A stretch of 64,000 bases of DNA from assembly GCF_900156395.1 (NCBI RefSeq), contig NZ_FTNL01000011.1:1-64000 (forward strand). The letters run 5' to 3'. Source of the stretch: Fluoribacter gormanii. Lineage in GTDB: Bacteria; Pseudomonadota; Gammaproteobacteria; Legionellales; Legionellaceae. The notes beneath the pieces are model-generated. The model searched no databases. It saw only the letters and a list, made by a program, of their open reading frames with translations, and was not told the DNA's origin. Numbering within the stretch: the first letter of the stretch is position 1; the number at the start of each line of letters is the position of its first letter. Shown here piece after piece: positions 51,302 through 61,613 of this stretch. The translations under genes and the position numbers were made by a program.

Positions 51302-51923
51302 CAAACAGTTGTTTCTCCTTATTCTAGGTTTTTTCTGTCTATTAGAACCTGTGAGTCATGCAAAAAATATAGGTCATTATGGTCAGACATTCCCTGTCAA
51401 TGAAGAGGATATAAGGAAAGTCATTATGAACAAACTCTATGCATTGCAGCAAAGCGGTGATTTAGAGCATGTTCAACGCGATTTAGAGCAGAAAGCTGCA
51501 CGTCAGGCGATGAGGCCAACCCCTTTGGCATTGAGCACGACTCGCAAGCCTAAGACGTTTCGCATTTCACCGGCAGTGACTGTATCTCATGATATCTGGA
51601 CACCTGATGGACATTTAATTGCAAAAGCAGGAACTCGGATCAATCCATTTGAGCGTGTTCACTTCCTTAAAACCCTGATTTTTTTTAATGCAGATGATAC
51701 AGGACAAGTTGCCTGGGTTAAAAAACATTACACCGACTTTAAGCACGTTAAGTATATTTTGACTGGTGGGGATGTGCGAGTTGCTGCAAAGCTTTTTGGT
51801 CGAATTTATTTTGATGTGAACGGCAACATTTCATCCAGGCTTCACCTTCAACACGTCCCAAGCATAGTCAGCCAGGAAGGTCTTGATTGGCAGGTTAAAG
51901 AAATTGGAGTGAACGATGAATAA
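51288..51923 (+). CDS. traW: TraW, pilus assembly protein
   Basis: A 211-residue periplasmic TraW: signal peptide (ending near PVSHA), GHYGQTFPVNEEDIRKVI, then PAVTVSHDIWTPDGHLIAKA, GTRINPFERV and YILTGGDVRVAAKLFGRIYF. TraW works with TrbC and TraU in pilus biogenesis and DNA transfer. It overlaps traU by eight bases. Confidence 0.92.
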   Translation: MRHANKQLFLLILGFFCLLEPVSHAKNIGHYGQTFPVNEEDIRKVIMNKLYALQQSGDLEHVQRDLEQKAARQAMRPTPLALSTTRKPKTFRISPAVTVSHDIWTPDGHLIAKAGTRINPFERVHFLKTLIFFNADDTGQVAWVKKHYTDFKHVKYILTGGDVRVAAKLFGRIYFDVNGNISSRLHLQHVPSIVSQEGLDWQVKEIGVNDE

Positions 51924-52893
51924 ACGTTTCTTCTATTCGATTGTTGTGGGCTTATTCTTCATAGGTTCACTACATGCATCACAATGTAAGGGGCATTTTG
52001 TCAATCCTATAACCGACATTTGCTGGGATTGTTTGTTCCCATTAACCATTGGCTCCTCCGAAGTGGTAAAGAGCCAATATCCTGATACGAAAAACCCTGG
52101 CAACCCTATCTGCTCCTGCCCAAACAAATTACAACTTTTAGGAGTTACTATAGGTTATTGGGAACCCTTTGCGTTAGTGGATGTGACACGAAAGCCTTAT
52201 TGCATGGTGAATCTTGGGGTGCAATTACACATTAAAGATCAGGGGCTGGGTGGTTCACAAATGCCTGATACCGATGGGCGGGGCGCATTTTATTACGTGC
52301 ATTGGTACAAATACCCACTGATGTATTGGCTGCAGGTACTCACTTCCATCGGCTGTATGGAGACAGAAGATTTCGATGTGATGTATTTGAGTGAACTTGA
52401 TCCAACATGGAATGACTCTGAGTTTGCTTTTGTTCTTAATCCTGAGGCCACTTTATTTACCACACCGCCAGTGCGTGCATCTTGCGCTGCAGATGCAACC
52501 AAAGCATTGGCAGGGACGGCCATGGATTCTTTATTCTGGTGCATGGGCGCACAAGGTTCCACCTATCCTCTCAATGGTTTTGTTGCCAATCAGGCAAGTC
52601 CCATTAGTGCCGCAACGCTTCTGACAGAACGCACCGACTTTAAGCTTCATCGCCTTGGAGCAATTAAAGATTCCGTTGGTAAAGATTGGCCTGCACTTTG
52701 TAGCACCTATCGCTCTTCCATTTTACCTAAAAGCCGGTATCGCTACCAATTAGTCAATACATTGCCTGATGCAAAACGCTGCCAGCCCTTTGGCCGTTCA
52801 GTCATTACCTGGGAAGCCGGACATACCTATCCTGGGGATGGGGATAATTTTGGTTTCATGATTTGGCGCAAGAGAAATTGTTGCTTTTTATAA
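51916..52893 (+). CDS. traU: TraU, conjugation mating-pair protein
   Basis: A 325-residue TraU: signal peptide to LHASQC, then ITDICWDCLFPLTIGS, CPNKLQLLGVTIGYWEP and PLMYWLQVLTSIGCMETEDF, with many cysteines for disulfides. TraU is more important for DNA transfer than for pilus formation in F. Its length fits the family. Confidence 0.93.
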   Translation: MNKRFFYSIVVGLFFIGSLHASQCKGHFVNPITDICWDCLFPLTIGSSEVVKSQYPDTKNPGNPICSCPNKLQLLGVTIGYWEPFALVDVTRKPYCMVNLGVQLHIKDQGLGGSQMPDTDGRGAFYYVHWYKYPLMYWLQVLTSIGCMETEDFDVMYLSELDPTWNDSEFAFVLNPEATLFTTPPVRASCAADATKALAGTAMDSLFWCMGAQGSTYPLNGFVANQASPISAATLLTERTDFKLHRLGAIKDSVGKDWPALCSTYRSSILPKSRYRYQLVNTLPDAKRCQPFGRSVITWEAGHTYPGDGDNFGFMIWRKRNCCFL

Positions 52894-52904
52894 GGAGGCC
52901 TTTC

Positions 52905-53570
52905 ATGGCGCACTACATTAAAATCATTATTCTGTTTCTAACTGGGATTGGCGGATGCCTTGCAAACACTAATGATGAGTTAAGGCATTATCAAGAGGAG
53001 GGGGTTCACCAGGTATCAACCATTTCGAATAAGACAATTGAAACGTTAAAGCGCACGTCCTCACGGAATCAATCAGAGCACCAATTATTAATTGATACAA
53101 TCATGCAACGCAGCACAGACGGTTTACAAAGCAATCAAAAACCGCAGGGAGCTGAAGGTGCCATTTTATTTGTATCCTTTTCCATGCCCGACTCACTTTT
53201 ATTTGCATTGAGCGATGAAGCAGCACGGTTTCATATTCCCGTGGTCATTAATGGGTTAGTGGATGGTGATTTTAAACAGACCATAGAAACATTTAAACGT
53301 CTTAATAGCGAAGCCCAAAAGCAGCATTTGAACTTTAAGGGAATTTCTATTGACCCAGTCTGGTTTAATCAATTCCACATTACAACGGTTCCAGCGCTTG
53401 TAGTAACAGAGCCCTCCAGGTCTTGCGGTTCAGGGCAGCACTGCACCAATCAACCGTTTGATGTAGTGTATGGCAATGCAAGCATTAAAAAAGGACTCGA
53501 GCTCATCGCCCAGAAAGGAGACGCAGGAGCGACATTAGCGGCCACCATTTTGGAGAAAGGCCATGTTTAG
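52905..53570 (+). CDS. trbC: TrbC, pilin assembly protein
   Basis: A 221-residue periplasmic TrbC with signal peptide (GIGGCLA), then the thioredoxin-like core ILFVSFSMPDSLLFALSDEA and FHIPVVINGLVDGDFK, and TTVPALVVTEP. AAGGAGGC precedes the ATG at 52905. It overlaps traN by eight bases. TrbC acts with TraW and TraU. Confidence 0.9.
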   Translation: MAHYIKIIILFLTGIGGCLANTNDELRHYQEEGVHQVSTISNKTIETLKRTSSRNQSEHQLLIDTIMQRSTDGLQSNQKPQGAEGAILFVSFSMPDSLLFALSDEAARFHIPVVINGLVDGDFKQTIETFKRLNSEAQKQHLNFKGISIDPVWFNQFHITTVPALVVTEPSRSCGSGQHCTNQPFDVVYGNASIKKGLELIAQKGDAGATLAATILEKGHV

Positions 53571-55374
53571 AAGTTTGTTGACCATCGCCTGTATTTTTGG
53601 TTTTTGCACTTTCTCGGCTGCCAATACAACAGCCCAAGACTTTCAGAAATTAAAAGAATACGCAAAATCTTTGGGGAATCAACCACTGAGCGCCATGAAT
53701 GAATTTAAGCCCCAGAATACCTTCAAAGACTATACGGAAACTCCCTCGCAATCGCTTCATTATCAGGGGGTTGAAACTGAAAAAACCGATTTAAGTACCT
53801 TTGCTGCCAATGCCTTACACAATGATGCCGGTGGACGTACTGTGACTGAGCATTTTGGTCAGCGCCAATTTGAAATCAATACCAAAAATGAAGCGATTAA
53901 AAACGCTAAATTAATTGAAGAAGAAAGTTATGCCATTACTCATGGACAATCCAATGAGCGAGTCAAATGTGATGAAAAGCCACAGGCTTGTGAGATTAAA
54001 TCACATGAGGAAATCTGCCATACATCAAGGCAATTTCCCGAGCAGCAGTGTTTTAAAAAACGTAAAGTAACCGTGAACACCGAGCGCTTAAGTCAAAGAG
54101 CTGATTTTGAGGTATGGGTTCATAAAAAATGGACGGGGCTTATTGCGGTTAATCTTATAACGGGTGCCATGACCAATAGCGCAGGCGGGCACTTAACCAA
54201 TCCTGTGAAGTTAAATCATCCCTGTGAAGAAATGAAAGCCACGGTTCACTCCATTTTAAATAATGGTGGTTCTGCTCATTGGGTGCATGTTGTGGGACTT
54301 CCAACCTGCCAGAATGGAGGCGTAATCACCTTGTATATTTCAGATAAGTTCAGTCGCTATTACCCAATTCAGGTGGCATTGACGATTAATGCTCATTCCA
54401 AATCCTATGTGGAAGAAGAGCACTGGGATAATGAATGCGCCACTCTTGAGACAAACAACCTATGTCAAAAATCACAAGAGCAGTGTACTGATTCCAATCC
54501 AACCCGTGTCATTAATGGTCTGCCCGTCACCCGTGATTGCTGGGAGCTTAATGCACGATACCAGTGCGCATCCGCTGCAGCCGATGAATGTAAAACGCAA
54601 CGGGAAAAAGGATGCTTACAGGCAAGCTCGCGCTGCACATTAATGAACAATAATACCTGCTCGCTCTATGAGCAGGTATATCGTTGCGATGAGACAGTCT
54701 GCCCACAGCCTGTGGCCTGTGTGCGTGATCTCTTTTGTGCCGATGGAGACTGCACGGAACATGCAGCAACTCAGAATGATGGTTTTGGAGAGGCCATGGC
54801 ACCCATGGCCGTTGCAGGGGCTGCTGGCGCTGAGTTTGGTAAAACGCAGGCTACCTTATTTTCAGGCCATCCTGTGCAGTGCAAAATCTGGGTTTGGGAC
54901 ATTATTGATTGTTGTTCGAATGAAGGCTGGGCTGACAAACTCCATATCGATTTGTGTCGTGAAGAAGATAAGGCTTTAGGCAAAGCCAAATTGAATTACC
55001 TGGCTCATTATGTAGGCGAGTTTTGCAGCCAGAAAGATCCCATTTTTGGCACCTGTCTGGAGCACAAACGCACCTATTGTGTCTTTGACAGCAAAATGGC
55101 GCGCATTATCCAGGCCGAAGGACGTTTAAGACAATTAAATCCCAACGCTTTAGGAGATGCAGAGCATACACGCTGTGCGGGGCTCAGTGTGAATGAATTA
55201 CAAAGCCTTGATATGGGACGCATCGATTTTTTAAACCCTGTGTATCCATTTCCCCAGGGACAGCCAACAAAAGAAGCAGGAATTGTAGGCGATGTCGTTT
55301 TAAATAGCCCCGACGCTTCAAAAGCCATGGATGAAATCAAACGGCGAGTCCAGAAAAAGGCGGAACAAAAATGA
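53563..55374 (+). CDS. traN: TraN, mating-pair stabilisation adhesin
   Basis: A 603-residue outer-membrane protein: signal peptide (CTFSAAN), many cysteines (for example CQKSQEQCTDSNPTRV, CTLMNNNTCSLYEQVYRC) and the conserved end of the family (CKIWVWDIIDCCSNEGWADK, FCSQKDPIFGTCLEHKRTYC). TraN contacts recipient outer-membrane proteins and stabilises mating aggregates. The central receptor-binding part decides host range and varies between plasmids. Confidence 0.93.
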   Translation: MFRSLLTIACIFGFCTFSAANTTAQDFQKLKEYAKSLGNQPLSAMNEFKPQNTFKDYTETPSQSLHYQGVETEKTDLSTFAANALHNDAGGRTVTEHFGQRQFEINTKNEAIKNAKLIEEESYAITHGQSNERVKCDEKPQACEIKSHEEICHTSRQFPEQQCFKKRKVTVNTERLSQRADFEVWVHKKWTGLIAVNLITGAMTNSAGGHLTNPVKLNHPCEEMKATVHSILNNGGSAHWVHVVGLPTCQNGGVITLYISDKFSRYYPIQVALTINAHSKSYVEEEHWDNECATLETNNLCQKSQEQCTDSNPTRVINGLPVTRDCWELNARYQCASAAADECKTQREKGCLQASSRCTLMNNNTCSLYEQVYRCDETVCPQPVACVRDLFCADGDCTEHAATQNDGFGEAMAPMAVAGAAGAEFGKTQATLFSGHPVQCKIWVWDIIDCCSNEGWADKLHIDLCREEDKALGKAKLNYLAHYVGEFCSQKDPIFGTCLEHKRTYCVFDSKMARIIQAEGRLRQLNPNALGDAEHTRCAGLSVNELQSLDMGRIDFLNPVYPFPQGQPTKEAGIVGDVVLNSPDASKAMDEIKRRVQKKAEQK

Positions 55375-56153
55375 GATTATTCACTATTATTTTAATGTTA
55401 CTTTCCATGCCGGTCATGGCTGATTTAGTAAGTCCACCCGCTCATGGGTTTCATTGGTACAGTACAGAAAACAAAGAGCCTCAGGTGAAACCTGTTCAAA
55501 ATCCAAAGGTATCAAAGCCTTTGCTGACTCCTTATGAGCAGCTCATGGAAGTCCGCAAAGCCACAATGAATAAGCTCGCAACGGCATTAATTGCTCCATC
55601 ATTTGATGCAACCTATGAGTACATGAAAGCCCAGCAGGTGTATGCCAAAAACAATCAGAAATTTGTCCAGTACTGGCAACAGGTGCTGTTGTCTCATCCT
55701 GAGCTGGATCATTCCTTAAATTTTCCAACCGACAATACGGCTGTGGCCATTCGCAATGATTCAATGAATCTTTTAATGGAGAGGGTAGTCCAAGAAGGGG
55801 CTAAACGTTATGGATTAATCCTTTTTTACAAAGGGAACAGTTCCATTTCGCAAAAATTCATCACTCATCTTGTGCCATTCGTCAATTTGACCCATTTTTC
55901 CATGATTTCAGTCACGACAGATGGGCAACCTATTGAAGGTCTGCCTAATCCTAAAAACATACCTCTTCATGAAATACAAAAAACAATGAATTTGCAGTCA
56001 CGCTACATGCCAGCACTGTTTCTTGTTGATTTAAAAACACAACACATGTCGCCCTTGTCCTACGGTTTTGTCTCCACAACCGAGCTAAAGGAACGTCTGC
56101 TGGATGTGGCGACTCATTACAAACGATACAGCTATGAGGGGTTTGAAGCATGA
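55371..56153 (+). CDS. traF: TraF, pilus assembly protein
   Basis: A 260-residue periplasmic TraF: signal peptide (MPVMA), GFHWYSTE, LTPYEQLMEVRKATMNKLAT, then a thioredoxin-like C-domain (YGLILFYKGNSSISQKFIT) without CxxC, as usual for TraF. The real thiol oxidoreductase is the next gene. It overlaps both neighbours by four bases. Confidence 0.92.
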   Translation: MRLFTIILMLLSMPVMADLVSPPAHGFHWYSTENKEPQVKPVQNPKVSKPLLTPYEQLMEVRKATMNKLATALIAPSFDATYEYMKAQQVYAKNNQKFVQYWQQVLLSHPELDHSLNFPTDNTAVAIRNDSMNLLMERVVQEGAKRYGLILFYKGNSSISQKFITHLVPFVNLTHFSMISVTTDGQPIEGLPNPKNIPLHEIQKTMNLQSRYMPALFLVDLKTQHMSPLSYGFVSTTELKERLLDVATHYKRYSYEGFEA

Positions 56154-56644
56154 TTGTCCGCATCATTTTTTTACTGCTTTTTTCTGTAATTAATCCATTG
56201 CACGCCAATGTCGCAGTTGAAGAACTCAATGCACTGTTATTGAAAAAGCAAGCCCCTAAAGCTTTTGCACAGAAGGAATCAGCTGAAGCTAAAGATTTAT
56301 CCCAAAATTATTATTTTGCATTTATTTATCGAAGCACCTGCCCACATTGTAAAAAATTCTCCCCTGTTTTAAAGGATTTTTCAGAAACATTCCATATTAA
56401 GGTTCGTGCTTTTAGCCTGGATGGAGAATCCCTGGATGGACTCGATACCACACCATTAACACCTGAACTTTTTCAAACGTTCTATGTATCAGGAGGGTAT
56501 AAGCCTACGGTTCCCGCCTTGTTTTTAGTCAATCGACATACCCTGGAAGCCTACGCTGTCTTGTTTGGGCAAGCTTCACCTTATCAGCTGGCACAAAGAG
56601 TTCATGAATTAAAGCAACACATTGAGGAGAAATTTAATGATTAG
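56150..56644 (+). CDS. trbB: TrbB, thiol-disulfide isomerase of F-type transfer
   Basis: A 164-residue periplasmic thioredoxin-fold protein with an active CPHC in YRSTCPHCKKFSPVL and the cis-Pro loop YKPTVPALFLV. Its signal peptide ends near PLHA. It likely forms disulfides in TraN, TraU and TraH. It overlaps traH by eight bases. Confidence 0.9.
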   Translation: MIVRIIFLLLFSVINPLHANVAVEELNALLLKKQAPKAFAQKESAEAKDLSQNYYFAFIYRSTCPHCKKFSPVLKDFSETFHIKVRAFSLDGESLDGLDTTPLTPELFQTFYVSGGYKPTVPALFLVNRHTLEAYAVLFGQASPYQLAQRVHELKQHIEEKFND

Positions 56645-58019
56645 AGCTCTTGTGCTAGCCGTTGTTGCGTCTTTTACTTGTGTTGCAGGAAATGGTGTTC
56701 ATGCATCAGCCAGTGCCGATTTAAATCATTTTTTTAATAATCTTGGTTATTCTGCGAATGTCACAGGTAGCCATTCCTATGAATCACAGGCAGCAGGATT
56801 TGCATCATTAGGCTCAGTCTATGCCAGAAATCAGGTGCGCTCCATTCAGATAGCTCACGTTGATGTACCTGGTTTTCGCTCAGGATGTGGCGGAATTGAT
56901 ATTTTTGCAGGTGGTTTTTCCTTTATTAAATCAGAGCAGATTGTTTCATTTATGCAGAACATTTTAAGTAACGGGGCAGGCTATGCAATGAACCTGGCAC
57001 TCGAGACCGAGCTGCCTGAAATTGCTCATGCCATGCAGTACATGCAAAAGCTGGCAAATGACATTAATGGAACTAATTTTAATTCGTGTGAGATGGGAGA
57101 AAATCTGACTGCAGCGCTTTATCCCAAAAATAGAGCGGCACATCAGCGTTTGTGTGAGGACATCGGGCGTAACCGTAATGTATACACCGATTGGGCAGAA
57201 GCCCGACATAAATGTTCGACAGGAGGGGAGATTGAAAAGCGATTAGAACAGGCAAAAAACGATTCAGAATATAAAGACAGGGCTCTTTTGAATACCAACG
57301 TAGTTTGGGATGCATTACAACTGAATGAATTCATCAAATCAGATACAGAAATTTCAGAAGTCTATATGTCAATTTCAGGAACGCTGGTATTTGATGCCAA
57401 AGGAGGGATGCAAACGTATCCCTCTTTAGCGACTAATCAGGATTTTGTAAAAGCCTTGCTTTATGGAGGCAAATTACCCAGCTATAAGTGCACTGATTCG
57501 AACAAGCCTATAAAATGTGTTGCCATCAATGTGAAAGGAAGCCAGGAGATTAGCAGCAAAGACGCTCTGGTATCTCAAGTACAGGCCATCCTGCAGGGAG
57601 TTTATGAGAATATCAAATCAGGGACAGCCTTAACGCCCCAACAAAAAGGGTTAATTGAACTCACCCAGCCGTCCGTATTTCAGCTTATTTCAGCCAGCGC
57701 ACAGCAGAATATTGGCATACAAAGCAGTTATGAGCTTGCCCAGAGTGTAGCAACGGATTTGCTTGCCCAATATCTTGCAAACTCACTTGAAGTGATTCGA
57801 GCATCCCTTGCAGGGCGTGATATAGGAAATGCCCATGAAGAAAAACTATTTAAAAATCTACAGGTGGCACAACAATTTGTAGATAATTTTAATAGCGAAT
57901 CAAGAGCACGTTTTAATGCGGCACTGACCACCAATCAATTGGTTCAAAACAACGTGAAGCAGGCACTTAATGCCCTTAATCCCATCTTAAGACAATCCTA
58001 TACCGGAGGAGCACAATGA
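56637..58019 (+). CDS. traH: TraH, conjugative pilus assembly protein
   Basis: A 460-residue TraH: signal peptide (NGVHAS), DLNHFFNNLGYSANVTG, FRSGCGGIDIFAGGFSFI and CEMGENL, followed by long helices at the C-terminus. GAGGAG precedes the ATG at 56637. TraH is an outer-membrane-associated partner of TraF and TraW. It overlaps traG by four bases. Confidence 0.93.
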   Translation: MIRALVLAVVASFTCVAGNGVHASASADLNHFFNNLGYSANVTGSHSYESQAAGFASLGSVYARNQVRSIQIAHVDVPGFRSGCGGIDIFAGGFSFIKSEQIVSFMQNILSNGAGYAMNLALETELPEIAHAMQYMQKLANDINGTNFNSCEMGENLTAALYPKNRAAHQRLCEDIGRNRNVYTDWAEARHKCSTGGEIEKRLEQAKNDSEYKDRALLNTNVVWDALQLNEFIKSDTEISEVYMSISGTLVFDAKGGMQTYPSLATNQDFVKALLYGGKLPSYKCTDSNKPIKCVAINVKGSQEISSKDALVSQVQAILQGVYENIKSGTALTPQQKGLIELTQPSVFQLISASAQQNIGIQSSYELAQSVATDLLAQYLANSLEVIRASLAGRDIGNAHEEKLFKNLQVAQQFVDNFNSESRARFNAALTTNQLVQNNVKQALNALNPILRQSYTGGAQ

Positions 58020-60853
58020 GCCCATTATTAATCTATACCCCACAAAATGGGATTTATTTAAAAGAGCTGCTTGATGGTATGGCCACTTTGCTTACTGAAT
58101 CTACCTTTAGTACGGCGTGTGACATTATCATGATTCTATCCGTTGGTATGGTCGGTTATCAGTACGTGATGGGGAAAAAGCTCGAATCATTAACTCGCTT
58201 TATGCTGACCACCTTTTTAGTCATGTATTGCGTGCTGGGCATTAAAGTGCCTGTGGCTATTATTGACATGCAGACAGCCGAAGGAGCAGGGGAAGCCTTA
58301 ACGGTTGATCATGTACCGCTAGGCGTTGCTTTACCTGCCTCATTGATTAGTGGCATGGGGTATGGAATTACGACTGCCTTTAGTGATGTATTTCGCATGC
58401 CAGATAGTCTGGAGTATAACAAAACAGGAATGATTTTTGGTGCAAGGACTTGGCTTGCAGCAACTCAGACAAGGCTCTCCATGTCGCCTGATTTGGCACA
58501 AGACCTATCGTCCTATATCCGCCAATGCGTGTTTACGGCAAAACTTTTGGCAAGCCATCAATTAAGCCCTCAAGAACTGACCCAAAGTGCTCATCTTTCT
58601 AAAACCTATTTTGAAGAGCCATCACCCATTTATCGGGTGATTCTGCACAATGGAGTCAATTTAAGTTGTGGTGATGCAGCTGCCAATTTGAAGACTCGGT
58701 TGCCCATTGCAGCAAAATTGGAGTTGGAGCGTCTTAATCATTTGGTAACCACAGGCGCTTTAACATCACGCAACACAGACAGCAGTTCATTGCCTGGCGA
58801 AAAGACTTTTGGTGACAGGTTGGAGGCCGCTCACAAATATTACATGAACATTACCGAAGATGCTGCCGAAACACTCACCCAAAATATCTTAATTAATGCA
58901 ACCCGACATGCCGCAGCCGATGCTTTTGCTTTTTCAGGAGCTGATGCTGCACTCATGAATTACACCAATACGGACAGCACCCAAAAAATGCACATCGCTG
59001 AGGCCAATAGTTTTTGGCTTGCAGGATTTCGCCTGCCTTACTATATGACCGTGATGTGGATGTTGACGCTGTGTATCTTTCCATTAGTCGTTTTGATTTC
59101 ATTTTTTCCGACCCTGAGTAACGCTTATTTCCTGTGGGTGCAATCTCAAATCTACCTTTGGTCATGGCCACCGATGTTTATTATTTTTCATTGGTTTGTT
59201 TCCATGGCCTCAAGTACTACCATTACTTTGTTTGGTCAAAAAACAGGAGGAGTGACCTTCTCTAATATCGATTCATTAGCCAGCATGCACAGTAATTTTG
59301 CCTATACGGCAGGTGCATTGGCGGCAAGTGTTCCAGTTATTGCCCTGTACATCACGAAAGGATTAGGACAGATTTTAAGTACATCCTCCCAGCATTTTGG
59401 TGGTATGGCGCAATCTTTGTCAGTCAGTGAAGCGCAATCTGCAGCTGCAGGTAACATCTCAATGGCAAGTTACAGCGGTTGGAATATGAACTATGAAAAT
59501 ACCAGCGCCAATAACGTTTCGGCCAATAAGCACGATACCAATTGGACGAACATGCATGGGATGCACACGGAACAATTGGGAAGTGGTGTGCTTAAGACTA
59601 CCACAAGCCATGGGGATGCTGTTTTTGACGTAAATCCTGGGATGTCACGAGGCCCCGTACACATTTCAGATACAAAGGCCTTAAGCGGCTCTTTAAATCA
59701 GGCTTTTGAAGAATCCAGACAGGCTGCAGCCAATGAAAGTCAGCATTATCAAACGTCCTTGTCCAGTTTTGCGCACAGTGCCGTGCAGTTATCTAAAATG
59801 CAGGGTCATGATATGCGTTTGGGCGATGGAGTTTCTGAAAGTGAATCCGGTCAATACAGCCAGGCATTATCGACCATGACGCATATTGCCTCGGATGTAG
59901 CTAAACGCGAAGGGATAAGCCAAGAGGATGCGCTGGCTCATATGACCGCTGTTGGATTAAATGTCCACGCCGGAGTTGCAAGTGAAAAAAGCATGCTAGG
60001 AAGCATTGGGCGGTTTGCTTTTGGAGCAACAGGAGGTGCTGATAGCCATGCCAAGTTCGATCGGTCATCAACAAGTAGTGATCGTTACCATGAAGGGACG
60101 GACAGCAGCATGTCAGCGAAGGAAGCAGAAGACTTTAATCAGGCGCTTAATTACGTGAGTCAGTTTGCACAAAACCATCATTTTGATAACAGCCATTCGG
60201 AAGGGGCAAGCCTTTCGAATCAAATGGGTACTGACTTGCGGGAAGCACAAACGGCAAGTCAAAACTACGATGCCTCGATGTCTAAAGCCGCTCGCATTAG
60301 CACGGCCAGGAGTTATGTGGAATCAAACTCCGATCAGATTACAACCGATCTTAATCAGGCATTTCCTGGCTTTGTGGCACACCGCATTGGAGAAAAGGCA
60401 CGAGATGAATTGTATTCTAATCCTTCAGATCTGGCTTCATTAAAACAATTACAAATGCTAGCTAATGAGTTTATCAGTGAACAACGAGAAGGTTTAATCG
60501 CACGATACGGCAATGCTTCTAAAAATGCTCGGATTGACTCCTTTTATCAGGATGCAGCAAATCCATTAAGTACCAAAGAGTCACAAATGAGAGCGGACTA
60601 CCACAAAAACAGTAATGCATTGGAGGATTCTGGAAGGACTCTGGGAGTTGGCATGGATGCATCAAGAGCCGAAAGCATGCAGCAAAAAATTAATAATCAG
60701 GTCGATGCGGCGGTAAATAAAACAAGCAGTGGAGGAGGGCGTTTAAAGAGTCAATACCAGCAAGCGGTTGAAACAACGAACAACGATGTAGGCGAGGGGA
60801 AAAAACTGGGGCAAAGTAACGTCAACGCAGTTATACCTCGCCTATTTTACTAA
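58016..60853 (+). CDS. traG: TraG, mating-pair stabilisation and exclusion target
   Basis: A 945-residue inner-membrane protein. The N-terminal ~480 residues have several membrane helices (FMLTTFLVMYCVLGIKV, YMTVMWMLTLCIFPLVVLI, PMFIIFHWFVSMA). The C-terminal ~450 residues are polar, serine/glutamine-rich and periplasmic (TraG* region). In F the N-terminus works in pilus assembly; the C-terminus stabilises mating pairs and is recognised by TraS of the same plasmid for entry exclusion. Confidence 0.92.
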   Translation: MSPLLIYTPQNGIYLKELLDGMATLLTESTFSTACDIIMILSVGMVGYQYVMGKKLESLTRFMLTTFLVMYCVLGIKVPVAIIDMQTAEGAGEALTVDHVPLGVALPASLISGMGYGITTAFSDVFRMPDSLEYNKTGMIFGARTWLAATQTRLSMSPDLAQDLSSYIRQCVFTAKLLASHQLSPQELTQSAHLSKTYFEEPSPIYRVILHNGVNLSCGDAAANLKTRLPIAAKLELERLNHLVTTGALTSRNTDSSSLPGEKTFGDRLEAAHKYYMNITEDAAETLTQNILINATRHAAADAFAFSGADAALMNYTNTDSTQKMHIAEANSFWLAGFRLPYYMTVMWMLTLCIFPLVVLISFFPTLSNAYFLWVQSQIYLWSWPPMFIIFHWFVSMASSTTITLFGQKTGGVTFSNIDSLASMHSNFAYTAGALAASVPVIALYITKGLGQILSTSSQHFGGMAQSLSVSEAQSAAAGNISMASYSGWNMNYENTSANNVSANKHDTNWTNMHGMHTEQLGSGVLKTTTSHGDAVFDVNPGMSRGPVHISDTKALSGSLNQAFEESRQAAANESQHYQTSLSSFAHSAVQLSKMQGHDMRLGDGVSESESGQYSQALSTMTHIASDVAKREGISQEDALAHMTAVGLNVHAGVASEKSMLGSIGRFAFGATGGADSHAKFDRSSTSSDRYHEGTDSSMSAKEAEDFNQALNYVSQFAQNHHFDNSHSEGASLSNQMGTDLREAQTASQNYDASMSKAARISTARSYVESNSDQITTDLNQAFPGFVAHRIGEKARDELYSNPSDLASLKQLQMLANEFISEQREGLIARYGNASKNARIDSFYQDAANPLSTKESQMRADYHKNSNALEDSGRTLGVGMDASRAESMQQKINNQVDAAVNKTSSGGGRLKSQYQQAVETTNNDVGEGKKLGQSNVNAVIPRLFY

Positions 60854-60900
60854 ATGGGTTGATCATCATGATAAATCAGCCCCAAAGAAGGAGCTTATCC

Positions 60901-61524
60901 ATGAATAATGAAGAAATGAATTCACAAGAATTAAAAGAGGCCATCGCCTTGGATATAGAAACATTAAAAACATTGGACGTGGATATTATGCCGGCCAAGG
61001 AGTATTACCAGGCGAACAGGCGTTTGTTTTTGCATGTTTTTTTTAAACTATATGGAACAATACTTCTAGGATTTTTACTTCCACTCCCTTTTTATTGGAA
61101 CGTATTGATGGTGGAGATTTCAACGCACGAGCTCATCTACATGTTTTTCTGGCTGCCATTAATGGCTCTAGGACTATGCCTTTTTGTTTTTCTATTCATT
61201 TACAGCACATTAAATCAATACATTTTGATTGACTATCAATTGAAACACAAACTAAGAACAGGCTCATTGATTGTAAAACAAATAAGAAGGGCTGGAACTA
61301 TAGCCTATCGAATATTTGCGGGGATTGTTTTGATTCCTTCACTGTTCTTGTTTCCCAGTGCTGCCTTCTTCATATCCTTTGGCGCGTTTTTCATCAGCGG
61401 GATTTTAACGAGCATCCTTGTTGAAATGGAGCTCAATAGGATAGGCATCAGCGTGCTGTTTACTCTCATAAAGAATTATTTTGATAAGGACAAAAATGCC
61501 AGTGCGGCAATACCCTTAAAATAA
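60901..61524 (+). CDS. Membrane protein in the traS position (candidate entry-exclusion protein)
   Basis: A 207-residue protein with four hydrophobic segments (LYGTILLGFLLPLPFYW, LIYMFFWLPLMALGLCLFVF, FAGIVLIPSLFLFPSAAFFI, FGAFFISGILTSILV) and charged termini. Sequence similarity to F TraS cannot be claimed, but TraS proteins vary greatly between plasmids and this gene lies exactly between traG and traD. AAGGAG is ten bases before the ATG at 60901; an in-frame ATG at 60868 is less likely. Entry exclusion is therefore inferred from position and topology. Confidence 0.6.
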   Translation: MNNEEMNSQELKEAIALDIETLKTLDVDIMPAKEYYQANRRLFLHVFFKLYGTILLGFLLPLPFYWNVLMVEISTHELIYMFFWLPLMALGLCLFVFLFIYSTLNQYILIDYQLKHKLRTGSLIVKQIRRAGTIAYRIFAGIVLIPSLFLFPSAAFFISFGAFFISGILTSILVEMELNRIGISVLFTLIKNYFDKDKNASAAIPLK

Positions 61525-61613
61525 ACAAAACACATCAAAAAGAATAATTTTTAACCACAAATACAAGCAGTGGAAGCCGCTGCTTTGCCCAAAACAAGCT
61601 GGAGGAAGATATA

